A stretch of 64,000 nt of DNA from Hyperoodon ampullatus (GCA_949752795.1 CATKHW010000390.1:496001-560000); one strand, 5' to 3'. Shown: positions 38,255 to 52,166, numbered from the stretch's first letter. Program-made: numbers and translations. Notes: generated by a model not told the origin, from the letters alone.

Positions 38255-39992
38255 TTAGGCATTTGGACGGGCACATATCACTGTAATTTCCCGGCAGGAA
38301 GAAGAATTAACCAAATTCTCAGCCACCCACCGGGAACCAGTATAGGTCCTGAGCCAAAATTTTGGACTTGCGGTCAGCTCACCAAAAACGAGTTGAAAAA
38401 TGGAGCTCAGGGGCACAGCAATTCACAAACTGGCCGAGTAATAAAGGACAACTATCGTCCAAAAATCTGTTGAGGGAAGGCAACGAGGCAGACTTGAAAG
38501 CGAGGCAGGATAGCAGGAAACAGATTTCAAGAGGTACGTTGGAATCGACTTTAAAGCACAGGAAGAGGGGCACAACTTCGACAATGATGCACTTGGCCAA
38601 AAAGGGCGTATGCGTTTTCTCCTGAATATATTCAGGAGAAAACGCATACGCCCTTTTTGGCCAAGCAAGCAAGCGGGCAATGCAAATCTGCACTACAAAG
38701 AAGTATCACTTCCCACCTGTCAAAAGGGACATCCACAAAATGTGTAAGAACAAGAAAGGCAAGACAGGCACTGGAGAACAGGGAGCCTTGTTATGCTGAT
38801 GGGCGGGATGTAAATTGCCAACTGCCTCTCTGGAGGAGTGCATTCTGTTCCCTAAAACAAGTAAAGAACAGAGCTACAGAGCCAAGGGCACTACCAGTCT
38901 AGGGAATATACCTTGGGAAAACTGAAAATCAATAAGACAGAGCCACCCCAAAATTTAGGGCTGCACTGCATACAAGGACCTCAACTTGGATACACCTTAA
39001 GTATCCCAGAAAATATAAACATGGTTCAAAAAATTGTGGTACTTACGTACGATGGAATATCCCTCAGCCATGAAATCAATGTCATAAGACCAGTAGCAGC
39101 AAAATGGGTGGATTCAGGTACGATGATTCTAAGTGAAATAAGTCACACAGAAACAGAAACTTATCATAAGATATCACTTATGAAGATCCTGTAAACATGG
39201 CTACACTTGAACTGAGTTAGGAAAGAGAACAGTGTCTCACATTTAGAAAACACTCTTATACCTGCTTAAGGGGGAAGGAGAGGTGGGGTGATGCATAAAA
39301 CCAGAGTTTGATATAAGCACAGGTACCGTTCCAAAAACCAACTATGGAATAGACAAGACCTACACCGTCCTCAGTGAAGGGACTCAAAACCCCATATTTC
39401 CCGCAGAGGAAAATATCTGACTAGTAAGAATCTTAAAACCTATATATTGATATGTCTCCGTAAGGGAATCAAGTGTGTCTAGACTGGCATAAACATGGGA
39501 GCGAGAATCAGCTCAAACCCACTATAAAAAGGAATTTCAAAAACAAAACAAAAAAACTGGGAAATTCTTTACAATTCCTTCAGGGTCTCTGATGAAATCT
39601 GGAATGACCCTATCTACAACGACAGCTGGATGTGGCATAAGGAGGGACACTTGGGACTGAGACGATTGGTGAGATTGGGTGAGCAAATGCAGACCCTTTA
39701 AAGCAATAATGCATGGCACCCATTCCATGGGTCCGAACTCTCCAGGTTGAAGGGAATATTACTACAGCTATAACATTTGAAGGAAACCTAGAGAACGGAC
39801 ACACTGTGAATACGAAAGGTTTCTAAAACTCAACGCATAGTCCCTCTCCTGGTGCTCCGGTTTGACTTTCCGTCTGCTTTACTATCAACCTCCCAACTTG
39901 GAGAGACAGCCACTTTAACATCTTGGTTCGCACAGGTTGCCAATTTGGCAGAGGATGAAAGGGAAGAGGGAGAACCAATGAGAGAGTAGCTG
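38255..39992 (+). repeat. Monomer unit 23 (copy of unit 10)
   Basis: 1738 bp; palindrome at 38592-38665. Has 'gtgaaggga', 'tatatattg' and 'tgggagcg'. Confidence 0.97.
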
Positions 39993-41732
39993 TTAGGCAT
40001 TTGGACGGGCACATATCACTGTAATTTCCCGGCAGGAAGAAGAATTAACCAAATTCTCAGCCACCCACCCGGAACCAGTATAGGTCCTGAACCAAAATTT
40101 TGGACTTGCGGTCAGCTCACCAAAAACGAGTTGAAAAATGGAGCTCAGGGGCACAGCAATTCAAAAACTGGCCGAGTAATAAAGGACAACTATCGTCCAA
40201 AAATCTGTTGAGGGAAGGCAATGAGGCGGACTTGAAAGCGAGGCAGAATAGCAGGAAACAGATTTCAAGAGGTACGTTGGAATCGCCTTTAAAGCACAGG
40301 AAGAGGGGCACAACTTCGACAATGATGCACTTGGCCAAAAAGGGCGTATGCGTTTTCTCCTGAATATATTCAGGAGAAAACGCATACGCCCTTTTTGGCC
40401 AAGCAAGCAAGCGGGCAATGCAAATCTGCACTACAAAGAAGTATCACTTCCCACCGGTCAAAGGGGACATCCACAAAATGTGTAAGAACAAGAAAGGCAA
40501 GACAGGCCCTGGAGAACAGGGAGCCTTGTTATGCTGATGGGCGGGATGTAAATTGCCAACTGCCTCTCTGGAGGAGTGCATTCTGTTCCCTACAACAGGT
40601 AAAGAACAGAGCTACAGAGCCAAGGGCACTACCAGTCTAGGGAATATACCTTGGGAAAACTGAAAATCAATAAGACAGAGCCATCCCAAAATTTAGGGCT
40701 GCACTGCATACAAGGATCTCAACTTGGATACACCTTAAGTATCCCAGAAAATATAAACATGGTTCAAAAAATTGTGGTACTTACGTACGATGGAATATCC
40801 CTCAGCCATGAAATCAATGTCATAAGACCAGTAGCAGCAAAATGGGTGGATTCAGGTACGATGATTCTAAGTGAAATAAGTCACACAGAAAAAGAAACTT
40901 ATCATAAGATATCACTTATGAAGATCCTGTAAACATGGCTACACTTGAACTGAGTTAGGAAAGAGAACAGTGTCTCACATTTAGAAAACACTCTTATACC
41001 TGCTTAAGGGGGAAGGAGAGGTGGGGTGATGCATAAAACCAGAGTTTGATATAAGCACAGGTACCGTTCCAAAAACCAACTATGGAATAGACAAGACCTA
41101 CACCGTCCTCAGCGAAAGGGACTCAAAACCCCATATTTCCCGCAGAGGAAAATATCTGACTAGTAAGAATCTTAAAACCTATGTATTGATATGTCTCCGT
41201 TAGGGAATCAAGTGTGTCTAGACTGGCATAAACATGGCAGCGAGAATCAGCTCAAACCCACTATAAAAAGGAATTTCAAAAACAAAACAAAAAAAACTGG
41301 GAAATTCTTTACAATTCCTTCAGTGTCTCTGATGAAAGCTGGAATGACCCTATCTACAACGACAGCTGGATGTGGCATAAGGAGGGACACTTGGGACTGA
41401 CACGATTGGTGAGATTGGGTGAGCAAATGCAGACCCTTTAAAGCAATAATGCATGGCACCCATTCCATGGGTCCGAACTCTCCAGGTTGAAGGGAATATT
41501 ACTACAGCTATAACATGTGCTGGAAACCTAGGGAACGGACACACTGTGAATACGAAAGGTTTCTAAATCTCAACGAATTATCCCACTCCTGGTGCTCCGG
41601 TTTGACTTTCCGTCTGCTTTACTATCAACCTCCCAACTTGGAGAGACAGCCCCTTTAACCTCTTGGTTCGCACAGGTTGCCAATTTGGCAGAGGATGAAA
41701 GGGAAGAGGGAGAACCAATGAGAGAGTAGCTG
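39993..41732 (+). repeat. Monomer unit 24 (copy of unit 11)
   Basis: 1740 bp; palindrome at 40330-40403. F haplotype with A8 tract and 'cacccggaac'. Confidence 0.97.
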
Positions 41733-43471
41733 TTACGCATTTGGACGGGCACATATCACTGTAATTTCCCGGCAGGAAGAAGAATTAACCAAATTCTCAG
41801 CCACCCACCGGGAACCAGTATAGGTCCTGAGCCAAAATTTTGGACTTGCGGTCAGCTCACCAAAAACGAGTTGAAAAATGGAGCTCAGGGGCACAGCAAT
41901 TCACAAACTGGCCGAGTAATAAAGGACAACTATCGTCCAAAAATCTGTTGACGGAAGGCAACGAGGCGGACTTGAAAGCGAGGCAGAATAGCAGGAAACA
42001 GATTTCAAGAGGTACGTTGGAATCGCCTTTAAAGCACAGGAAGAGGGGCACAACTTCGACAATGATGCACTTGGCCAAAAAGGGCGTATGCGTTTTCTCC
42101 TGAATATATTCAGGAGAAAACGCATACGCCCTTTTTGGCCAAGCAAGCAAGCGGGCAATGCAAATCTGCACTACAAAGAAGTATCACTTCCCACCGTTCA
42201 AAAGGGACATCCACAAAATGTGTAAGAACAAGAAAGGCAAGACAGGCCCTGGAGAACAGGGAGCCTTGTTATGCTGATGGGCGGGATGTAAATTGCCAAC
42301 TGCCTCTCTGGAGGAGTGCATTCTGTTCCCTAAAACAAGTAAAGAACAGAGCTACAGAGCCAAGGGCACTACCAGTCTAGGGAATATACCTTGGGAAAAC
42401 TGAAAATCAATAAGACAGAGCCACCCCAAAATTTAGGGCTGCACTGCATACAAGGACCTCAACTTGGATACACCTTAAGTATCCCAGAAAATATAAACAT
42501 GGTTCAAAAAATTGTGATACTTACGTACGATGGAATATCCCTCAGCCATGAAATCAATGTCATAAGACCAGTAGCAGCAAAATGGGTGGATTCAGGTACG
42601 ATGATTCTAAGTGAAATAAGTCACACAGAAAAAGAAACTTATCATAAGATATCACTTATGAAGATCCTGTAAACATGGCTACACTTGAACTGAGTTAGGA
42701 AAGAGAACAGTGTCTCACATTTAGAAAACACTCTTATACCTGCTTAAGGGGGAAGGAGAGGTGGGGTGATGCATAAAACCAGAGTTTGATATAAGCACAG
42801 GTACCGTTCCAAAAACCAACTATGGAATAGACAAGACCTACACCGTCCTCAGTGAAAGGGACTCAAAACCCCATATTTCCCGCAGAGGAAAGTATCTGAC
42901 TAGTAAGAATCTTAAAACCTATGTATTGATATGTCTCCGTAAGGGAATCAAGTGTGTCTAGACTGGCATAAACATGGCAGCGAGAATCAGCTCAAACCCA
43001 CTATAAAAAGGAATTTCAAAAACAAAACAAAAAAACTGGGAAATTCTTTACAATTCCTTCAGGATCTCTGATGAAAGCTGGATTGACCCTATCTACAACG
43101 ACAGCTGGATGTGGCATAAGGAGGGACACTTGGGACTGAGATGATTGGTGAGATTGGGTGAGCAAATGCAGACCCTTTAAAGCAATAATGCATGGCACCC
43201 ATTCCATGGGTCCGAACTCTCCAGGTTGAAGGGAATATTACTACAGCTATAACATGTGCGGGAAACCTAGGGAACGGACACACTGTGAATACGAACGGTT
43301 TCTAAAACTCAACGCATAGTCCCTCTCCTGGTGCTCCGGTTTGACTTTCCGTCTGCTTTACTATCAACCTCCCAACTTGGAGAGACAGCCACTTTAACCT
43401 CTTGGTTCGCACAGGTTGCCAATTTGGCAGAGGATGAAAGGAAAGAGGGAGAACCAATGAGAGAGTAGCTG
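41733..43471 (+). repeat. Monomer unit 25 (copy of unit 12)
   Basis: 1739 bp; palindrome at 42070-42143. Begins 'ttacgcattt' like unit 12. Confidence 0.97.
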
Positions 43472-45210
43472 TTAGGCATTTGGACGGGCACATATCACTG
43501 TAATTTCCCGGCAGGAAGAAGAATAAACCAAATTCTCAGCCACCCACCGGGAACCAGTATAGGTCCTGAACCAAAATTTTGGACTTGCGGTCAGCTCACC
43601 AAAAACGAGTTGAAAAATGGAGCTCAGGGGCACAGCAATTCACAAACTGGCCGAGTAATAAAGGACAACTATCGTCCAAAAATCTGTTGAGGGAAGGCAA
43701 CGAGGCAGACTTGAAAGCGAGGCAGGATAGCAGGAAACAGATTTCCAGAGGTACGTTGGAATCGACTTTAAAGCACAGGAAGAGGGGCACAACTTCGACA
43801 ATGATGCACTTGGCCAAAAAGGGCGTATGCGTTTTCTCCTGAATATATTCAGGAGAAAACGCATACGCCCTTTTTGGCCAAGCAAGCAAGCGGGCAATGC
43901 AAATCTGCACTACAAAGAAGTATCACTTCCCACCGGTCAAAAGGGACATCCACAAAATGTGTAAGAACAAGAAAGGCAAGACAGGCCCTGGAGAACAGGG
44001 AGCCTTGTTATGCTGATGGGCGGGATGTAAATTGCCAACTGCCTCTCTGGAGGAGTGCATTCTGTTCCCTAAAACAAGTAAAGAACAGAGCTACAGAGCC
44101 AAGGGCACTACCAGTCTAGGGAATATACCTTGGGAAAACTGAAAATCAATAAGACAGAGCCACCCCAAAATTTAGGGCTGCACTGCATACAAGGACCTCA
44201 ACTTGGATACACCTTAAGTATCCCAGAAAATATAAACATGGTTCAAAAAATTGTGGTACTTACGTACGATGGAATATCCCTCAGCCATGAAATCAATGTC
44301 ATAAGACCAGTAGCAGCAAAATGGGTGGATTCAGGTACGATGATTCTAAGTGAAATAAGTCACACAGAAAAAGAAACTTATCATAAGATATCACTTATGA
44401 AGATCCTGTAAACATGGCTACACTTGAACTGAGTTAGGAAAGAGAACAGTGTCTCACATTTAGAAAACACTCTTATACCTGCTTAAGGGGGAAGGAGAGG
44501 TGGGGTGATGCATAAAACCAGAGTTTGATATAAGCACAGGTACCGTTCCAAAAACCAACTATGGAATAGACAAGACCTACACCGTCCTCAGGGAAAGGGA
44601 CTCAAAACCCCATATTTCCCGCAGAGGAAAATATCTGACTAGTAAGAATCTTAAAACCTATGTATAGATATGTCTCCGTAAGGGAATCAAGTGTGTCTAG
44701 ACTGGCATAAACATGGCAGCGAGAATCAGCTCAAACCCACTATAAAAAGGAATTTCAAAAACAAAACAAAAAAACTGGGAAATTCTTTACAATTCCTTCA
44801 GGGACTCTGATGAAAGCTGGAATGACCCTATCTACAATGACAGCTGGATATGGCATAAGGAGGGACACTTGGGACTGAGACGATTGGTGAGAATGGGTGA
44901 GCAAATGCACACCCTTTAAAGCAATAATGCATGGCACCCATTCCATGGGTCCGAACTCTCCAGGTTGAAGGGAATATTACTACAGCTATAACATGTGCGG
45001 GAAACCTAGAGAACGGACACACTGTGAATACGAAAGGTTTCTAAAACTCAACGAATAGTCCCTCTCCTGGTGCTCCGGTTTGACTTTCCGTCTGCTTTAC
45101 TATCAACCTCCCAACTTGGAGAGACAGCCCCTTTAAGCTCTTGGTTCGCACAGGTTGCCAATTTGGCAGAGGATGAAAGGGAAGAGGGAGAACCAATGAG
45201 AGAGTAGCTG
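43472..45210 (+). repeat. Monomer unit 26 (copy of unit 13), end of block B
   Basis: 1739 bp; palindrome at 43809-43882. The last block-specific mark is 'taagctctt' near 45137, so the A/B identity truly extends at least this far. Confidence 0.97.
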
Positions 45211-46949
45211 TTAGGCATTTGGACGGGCACATATCACTGTAATTTCCTGGCAGGAAGAAGAATTAACCAAATTCTCAGCCACCCACCGGGAACCAGTATA
45301 GGTCCTGAGCCAAAATTTTGGACTTGCGGTCAGCTCTCCAAAAACGAGTTGAAAAATGGAGCTCAGGGACACAGCAATTCACAAACTGGCCGAGTAATAA
45401 AGGACACCTATCGTCCAAAAATCTGTTGACGGAAGGCAACGAGGCGGACTTGAAAGCGAGGCAGAATAGCAGGAAACAGATTTCAAGAGGTACGTTGGAA
45501 TCGCCTTTAAAGCACAGGAAGAGGGGCACAACTTCGACAATGATGCACTTGGCCAAAAAGGGCGTATGCGTTTTCTCCTGAATATATTCAGGAGAAAACG
45601 CATACGCCCTTTTTGGCCAAACAAGCAAGCGGGCAATGCAAATCTGCACTACAAAGAAGTATCACTTCCCACCGGTCAAAAGGGACATCCACAAAATGTG
45701 TAAGAACCAGAAAGGCAAGACAGGCCCTGGAGAACAGGGAGCCTTGTTATGCTGATGGGCGGGATGTAAATTGCCAACTGCCTCTCTGGAGGAGTGCATT
45801 CTGTTCCCTAAAACAAGTAAAGAACAGAGCTACAGAGCCAAGGGCACTACCAGTCTAGGGAATATACCTTGGGAAAACTGAAAATCAATAAGACAGAGCC
45901 ACCCCAAAATTTAGGGCTGCACTGCATACAGGGACCTCAACTTGGATACACCTTAAGTATCCCAGAAAATATAAACATGGTTCAAAAAATTGTGGTACTT
46001 ACGTACGATGGAATATCCCTCAGCCATGAAATCAATGTCATAAGACCAGTAGCAGCAAAATGGGTGGATTCAGGTACGATGATTCTAAGTGAAATAAGTC
46101 ACACAGAAAAAGAAACTTATCATAAGATATCACTTATGAAGATCCTGTAAACATGGCTACACTTGAACTGAGTTAGGAAAGAGAACAGTGTCTCACATTT
46201 AGAAAACACTCTTATACCTGTTTAAGGGGGAAGGAGAGGTGGGGTGATGCATAAAACCAGAGTTTGATATAAGCACAGGTACCGTTCCAAAAACCAACTA
46301 TGGAATAGACAAGACCTACACCGTCCTCAGTGAAAGGGACTCAAAACCCCATATTTCCCGCAGAGGAAAATATCTGACTAGTAAGAATCTTAAAACCTAT
46401 GTATAGATATGTCTCCGTAAGGGAATCAAGTGTGTCTAGACTGGCATAAACATGGCAGCGAGAATCAGCTCAAACCCACTATAAAAAGGAATTTCAAAAA
46501 CAAAACAAAAAAACTGGGAAATTCTTTACAATTCCTTCAGGGTCTCTGATGAAATCTGGAATGACCCTATCTACAACGACAGCTGGATGTGGCATAAGGA
46601 GGGACACTTGGGACTGAGAGGATTGGTGAGACTGGGTGAGCAAATGCAGACCCTTTAAAGCAATAATGCATGGCACCCATTCCATGGGTCCGAACTCTCC
46701 AGGTTGAAGGGAATATTACTACAGCTATAACATGTGCGGGAAACCTAGGGAACGGACACACTGTGAATACGAACGGTTTCTAAAACTCAACGCATAGTCC
46801 CTCTCCTGGTGCTCCGGTTTGACTTTCCGTCTGCTTTACTATCAACCTCCCAACTTGGAGAGACAGCCACTTTAACCTCTTGGTTCGCACAGGTTGCCAA
46901 TTTGGCAGAGGATGAAAGGGAAGAGGGAGAACCAATGAGAGAGTAGCTG
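45211..46949 (+). repeat. Monomer unit 27 (1739 bp), first of block C
   Basis: Palindrome at 45548-45621, last base changed. Private marks: 'ttcctggc' (45248), 'agctctcc', 'cagggacac', 'ggacaccta', 'agaaccag', 'catacaggg', 'cctgtttaag' and 'gagactggg'. It shares 'cctgagcc', 'ttgacgg', 'gaacggttt' and 'gccacttt' with unit 12, not with unit 1, the next unit expected in the 13-mer. Confidence 0.95.
45548..45621. repeat. 74-bp palindrome, unit 27, terminal base changed
   Basis: A at 45621 replaces the final G ('ggccaaacaag'), so the perfect palindrome shrinks to 72 bp. Confidence 0.93.
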
Positions 46950-48688
46950 TTAGGCATTTGGACGGGCACATATCACTGTAATTTCCCGGCAGGAAGAAGA
47001 ATTAACCAAATTCTCAGCCACCCACCGGGAACCAGTATAGGTCCTGAACCAAAATTTTGGACTTGCGGTCAGCTCACCAAAAACGAGTTGAAAAATGGAG
47101 CTCAGGGGCACAGCAATTCACAAACTGGCCGAGTAATAAAGGACAACTATCGTCCAAAAATCTGTTGAGGGAAGGCAACGAGGCAGACTTGAAAGCGAGG
47201 CAGGATAGCAGGAAACAGATTTCAAGAGGTACGTTGGAATCGACTTTAAAGCACAGGAAGAGGGGCACAACTTCGACAATGATGCACTTGGCCAAAAAGG
47301 GCGTATGCGTTTTCTCCTGAATATATTCAGGAGAAAACGCATACGCCCTTTTTGGCCAAGCAAGCAAGCGGGCAATGCAAATCTGCACTACAAAGAAGTA
47401 TCACTTCCCACCGGTCAAAAGGGACATCCACAAAATGTGTAAGAACAAGAAAGGCAAGACAGGCCCTGGAGAACAGGGAGCCTTGTTATGCTGATGGGCG
47501 GGATGTAAATTGCCAACTGCCTCTCTGGAGGAGTGCATTCTGTTCCCTAAAACAAGTAAAGAACAGAGCTACAGAGCCAAGGGCACTACCAGTCTAGGGA
47601 ATATACCTTGGGAAAACTGAAAATCAATAAGACAGAGCCACCCCAAAATTTAGGGCTGCACTGCATACAAGGACCTCAACTTGGATACACCTTAAGTATC
47701 CCAGAAAATATAAACATGGTTCAAAAAATTGTGGTACTTACGTACGATGGAATATCCCTCAGCCATGAAATCAATGTCATAAGACCAGTAGCAGCAAAAT
47801 GGGTGGATTCAGGTACGATGATTCTAAGTGAAATAAGTCACACAGAAAAAGAAACTTATCATAAGATATCACTTATGAAGATCCTGTAAACATGGCTACA
47901 CTTGAACTGAGTTAGGAAAGAGAACAGTGTCTCACATTTAGAAAACACTCTTATACCTGCTTAAGGGGGAAGGAGAGGTGGGGTGATGCATAAAACCAGA
48001 GTTTGATATAAGCACAGGTACCGTTCCAAAAACCAACTATGGAATAGACAAGACCTACACCGTCCTCAGGGAAAGGGACTCAAAACCCCATATTTCCCGC
48101 AGAGGAAAATATCTGACTAGTAAGAATCTTAAAACCTATGTATAGATATGTCTCCGTAAGGGAATCAAGTGTGTCTAGACTGGCATAAACATGGCAGCGA
48201 GAATCAGCTCAAACCCACTATAAAAAGGAATTTCAAAAACAAAACAAAAAAACTGGGAAATTCTTTACAATTCCTTCAGGGACTCTGATGAAAGCTGGAA
48301 TGACCCTATCTACAATGACAGCTGGATGTGGCATAAGGAGGGACACTTGGGACTGAGACGATTGGTGAGATTGCATGAGCAAATGCACACCCTTTAAAGC
48401 AATAATGCATGGCACCCATTCCATGGGTCCGAACTCTCCAGGTTGAAGGGAATATTACTACAGCTATAACATGTGCGGGAAACCTAGAGAACGGACACAC
48501 TGTGAATACGAAAGGTTTCTAAAACTCAACGAATAGTCCCTCTCCTGGTGCTCCGGTTTGACTTTCCGTCTGCTTTACTATCAACCTCCCAACTTGGAGA
48601 GACAGCCCCTTTAACCTCTTGGTTCGCACAGGTTGCCAATTTGGCAGAGGATGAAAGGGAAGAGGGAGAACCAATGAGAGAGTAGCTG
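46950..48688 (+). repeat. Monomer unit 28 (1739 bp), unit 13 type
   Basis: Palindrome at 47287-47360. Shares with unit 13 'gaggcagac', 'ggcaggatag', 'atcgacttt', 'cagggaaag', 'gtatagata', 'gggactctg', 'caatgacag' and 'tgcacacc'. It lacks 'ttccagagg' and 'gatatggc', and has its own 'attgcatgag'. Confidence 0.95.
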
Positions 48689-50427
48689 TTAGGCATTTGG
48701 ACGGGCACATATCACTGTAATTTCCCGGCAGGAAGAAGAATTAACCAAATTCTCAGCCACCCACCGGGAACCAGTATAGGTCCTGAGCCAAAATTTTGGA
48801 CTTGCGGTCAGCTCACCAAAAACGAGTTGAAAAATGGAGCTCAGGGGCACAGCAATTCACAAACTGGCCGAGTAATAAAGGACAATTATCGTCCAAAAAT
48901 CTGTTGAGGGAAGGCAACGAGGCGGACTTGAAAGCGAGGCAGAATAGCAGGAAACAGATTTCAAGAGGTACGTTGGAATCGCCTTTAAAGCACAGGAAGA
49001 GGGGCACAACTTCGACAATGATGCACTTGGCCAAAAAGGGCGTATGCGTTTTCTCCTGAATATATTCAGGAGAAAACGCATACGCCCTTTTTGGCCAAGC
49101 AAGCAAGCGGGCAATGCAAATCTGCACTACAAAGAAGTATCACTTCCCACCGGTCAAAGGGGACATCCACAAAATGTGTAAGAACAAGAAAGGCAAGACA
49201 GGCCCTGGAGAACAGGGAGCCTTGTTATGCTGATGGGCGGGATGTAAATTGCCAACTGCCTCTCTGGAGGAGTGCATTCTGTTCCCTACAACAAGTAAAG
49301 AACAGAGCTACAGAGCCAAGGGCACTACCAGTGTAGGGAATATACCTTGGGAAAACTGAAAATCAATAAGACAGAGCCACCCCAAAATTTAGGGCTGCAG
49401 TGCATACAAGGATCTCAACTTGGATACACCTTAAGTATCCCAGAAAATATAAACATGGTTCAAAAAATTGTGGTACTTACGTACGATGGAATATCCCTCA
49501 GCCATGAAATCAATGTCATAAGACCAGTAGCAGCAAAATGGGTGGATTCAGGTACGATGATTCTAAGTGAAATAAGTCACACAGAAAAAGAAACTTATCA
49601 TAAGATATCACTTATGAAGATCCTGTAAACATGGCTACACTTGAACTGAGTTAGGAAAGAGAACAGTGTCTCACATTTAGAAAACACTCTTATACCTGCT
49701 TAAGGGGGAAGGAGAGGTGGGGTGATGCATAAAACCAGAGTTTGATATAAGCACAGGTACCGTTCCAAAAACCAACTATGGAATAGACAAGACCTACACC
49801 GTCCTCAGTGAAAGGGACTCAAAACCCCATATTTCCCGCAGAGGAAAATATCTGACTAGTAAGAATCTTAAAACCTATGTATTGATATGTCTCTGTAAGG
49901 GAATCAAGTGTGTCTAGACTGGCATAAACATGGCAGCGAGAATCAGCTCAAACCCACTATAAAAAGGAATTTCAAAAACAAAACAAAAAAACTGGGAAAT
50001 TCTTTACAATTCCTTCAGGGTCTCTGATGAAATCTGGAATGAACCTATCTACAACGACAGCTGGATGTGGCATAAGGAGGGACACTTGGGACTGAGACGA
50101 TTGGTGAGATTGGGTGAGCAAATGCACACCCTTTAAAGCAATAATGCATGGCACCCATTCCATGGGTCCGAACTCTCCAGGTTGAAGGGAATATTACTAC
50201 AGCTATAACATGTGCAGGAAACCTAGAGAACGGACACACTGTGAATACGAAAGGTTTCTAAAACTCAATGCATAGTCCCTCTCCTGGTGCTCCGGTTTGA
50301 CTTTCCGTCTGCTTTACTATCAACCTCCCAACTTGGAGAGACAGCCCCTTTAACCTCTTGGTTCGCACAGGTTGCCAATTTGGCAGAGGATGAAAGGGAA
50401 GAGGGAGAACCAATGAGAGAGTAGCTG
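48689..50427 (+). repeat. Monomer unit 29 (1739 bp), mosaic
   Basis: Palindrome at 49026-49099. Non-F marks lie left of the palindrome ('cctgagcc', 'cacaaac', 'gcaacgagg'). F-type marks lie right of it ('tcaaagggg', 'ctacaac', 'ggatctc'). Also 'agtgtaggg' and a PstI word ctgcag, both shared with unit 34 (unit 35 has the ctgcag word but reads 'agcgtaggg'). Private: 'gacaattatc', 'atgaacct', 'ctcaatgcat'. Confidence 0.95.
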
Positions 50428-52166
50428 TTAGGCATTTGGACGGGCACATATCACTGTAATTTCCCGGCAGGAAGAAGAATTAACCAAATTCTCAGCCACC
50501 CACCGGGAACCAGTATAGGTCCTGAACCAAAATTTTGGACTTGCGGTCAGCTCACCAAAAACGAGTTGAAAAATGGAGCTCAGGGGCACAGCAATTCAAA
50601 AACTGGCCGAGTAATAAAGGACAACTATCGTCCAAAAATCTGTTGAGGGAAGGCAATGAGGCGGACTTGAAAGCGAGGCAGAATAGCAGGAAACAGATTT
50701 CAAGAGGTACGTTGGAATCGCCTTTAAAGCACAGGAAGAGGGGCACAACTTCGACAATGATGCACTTGGCCAAAAAGGGCGTATGCGTTTTCTCCTGAAT
50801 ATATTCAGGAGAAAACGCATACGCCCTTTTTGGCCAAGCAAGCAAGCGGGCAATGCAAATCTGCACTACAAAGAAGTATCACTTCCCACCGGTCAAAGGG
50901 GACATCCACAAAATGTGTAAGAACAAGAAAGGCAAGACAGGCCCTGGAGAACAGGGAGCCTTGTTATGCTGATGGGCGGGATGTAAATTGCCAACTGCCT
51001 CTCTGGAGGAGTGCATTCTGTTCCCTACAACAAGTAAAGAACAGAGCTACAGAGCCAAGGGCACTTCCAGTCTAGGGAATATACCTTGGGAAAACTGAAA
51101 ATCAATAAGACAGAGCCACCCCAAAATTTAGGGCTGCACTGCATACAAGGATCTCAACTTGGATACACCTTAAGTATCCCAGAAAATATAAACATGGTTC
51201 AAAAAATTGTGGTACTTACGTACGATGGAATATCCCTCAGCCATGAAATCAATGTCATAAGACCAGTAGCAGCAAAATGGGTGGATTCAGGTACGATGAT
51301 TCTAAGTGAAATAAGTCACACAGAAAAAGAAACTTATCATAAGATATCACTTATGAAGATCCTGTAAACATGGCTACACTTGAACTGAGTTAGGAAAGAG
51401 AACAGTGTCTCACATTTAGAAAACACTCTTATACCTGCTTAAGGGGGAAGGAGAGGTGGGGTGATGCATAAAACCAGAGTTTGATATAAGCACAGGTACC
51501 GTTCCAAAAACCAACTATGGAATAGACAAGACCTACACCGTCCTCAGCGAAAGGGACTCAAAACCCCATATTTCCCGCAGAGGAAAATATCTGACTAGTA
51601 AGAATCTTAAAACCTATGTATTGATATGTCTCCGTAAGGGAATCAAGTGTGTCTAGACTGGCATAAACATGGCAGCGAGAATCAGCTCAAACCCACTATA
51701 AAAAGGAATTTCAAAAACAAAACAAAAAAACTGGGAAATTCTTTACAATTCCTTCAGGGTCTCTGATGAAATCTGGAATGACCCTATCTACAACGACAGC
51801 TGGATGTGGCATAAGGAGGGACACTTGGGACTGAGACGATTGGTGAGATTGGGTGAGCAAATGCAGACCCTTTAAAGCAATAATGCATGGCACCCATTCC
51901 ATGGGTCCGAACTCTCCAGGTTGAAGGGAATATTACTACAGCTATAACATGTGCAGGAAACCTAGAGAACGGACACACTGTGAATACGAAAGGTTTCTAA
52001 AACTCAACGCATAGTCCCTCTCCTGGTGCTCCGGTTTGACTTTCCGTCTGCTTTACTATCAACCTCCCAACTTGGAGAGACAGCCCCTTTAACCTCTTGG
52101 TTCGCACAGGTTGCCAATTTGGCAGAGGATGAAAGGGAAGAGGGAGAACCAATGAGAGAGTAGCTG
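50428..52166 (+). repeat. Monomer unit 30 (1739 bp), F haplotype with A7
   Basis: Palindrome at 50765-50838. F marks on both sides of the palindrome, but the A-rich tract is A7 and the 3' third reads 'gaaatctgg' and 'tgtgcagg', so the 3' part is not of the unit 9/11 type. Private: 'cacttccag'. Confidence 0.95.

Larger units (their letters stand above)
22606..45210 (+). repeat. Higher-order repeat block B, near-identical copy of block A
   Basis: Units 14-26 match units 1-13 one for one at an offset of exactly 22,605 bp, including rare marks: the deletions in units 6 and 8, the extra A in units 9 and 11, the divergent patch of unit 2 and the stop loss of unit 4. The two differences seen are G at 25551 (A at 2946) and G at 27112 (T at 4507); block B has the consensus base in both. 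The A/B match continues 37 bp into unit 27 and first fails at 45248 (T where unit 14 has C). An assembly duplication is an alternative explanation for so high an identity. Confidence 0.95.
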
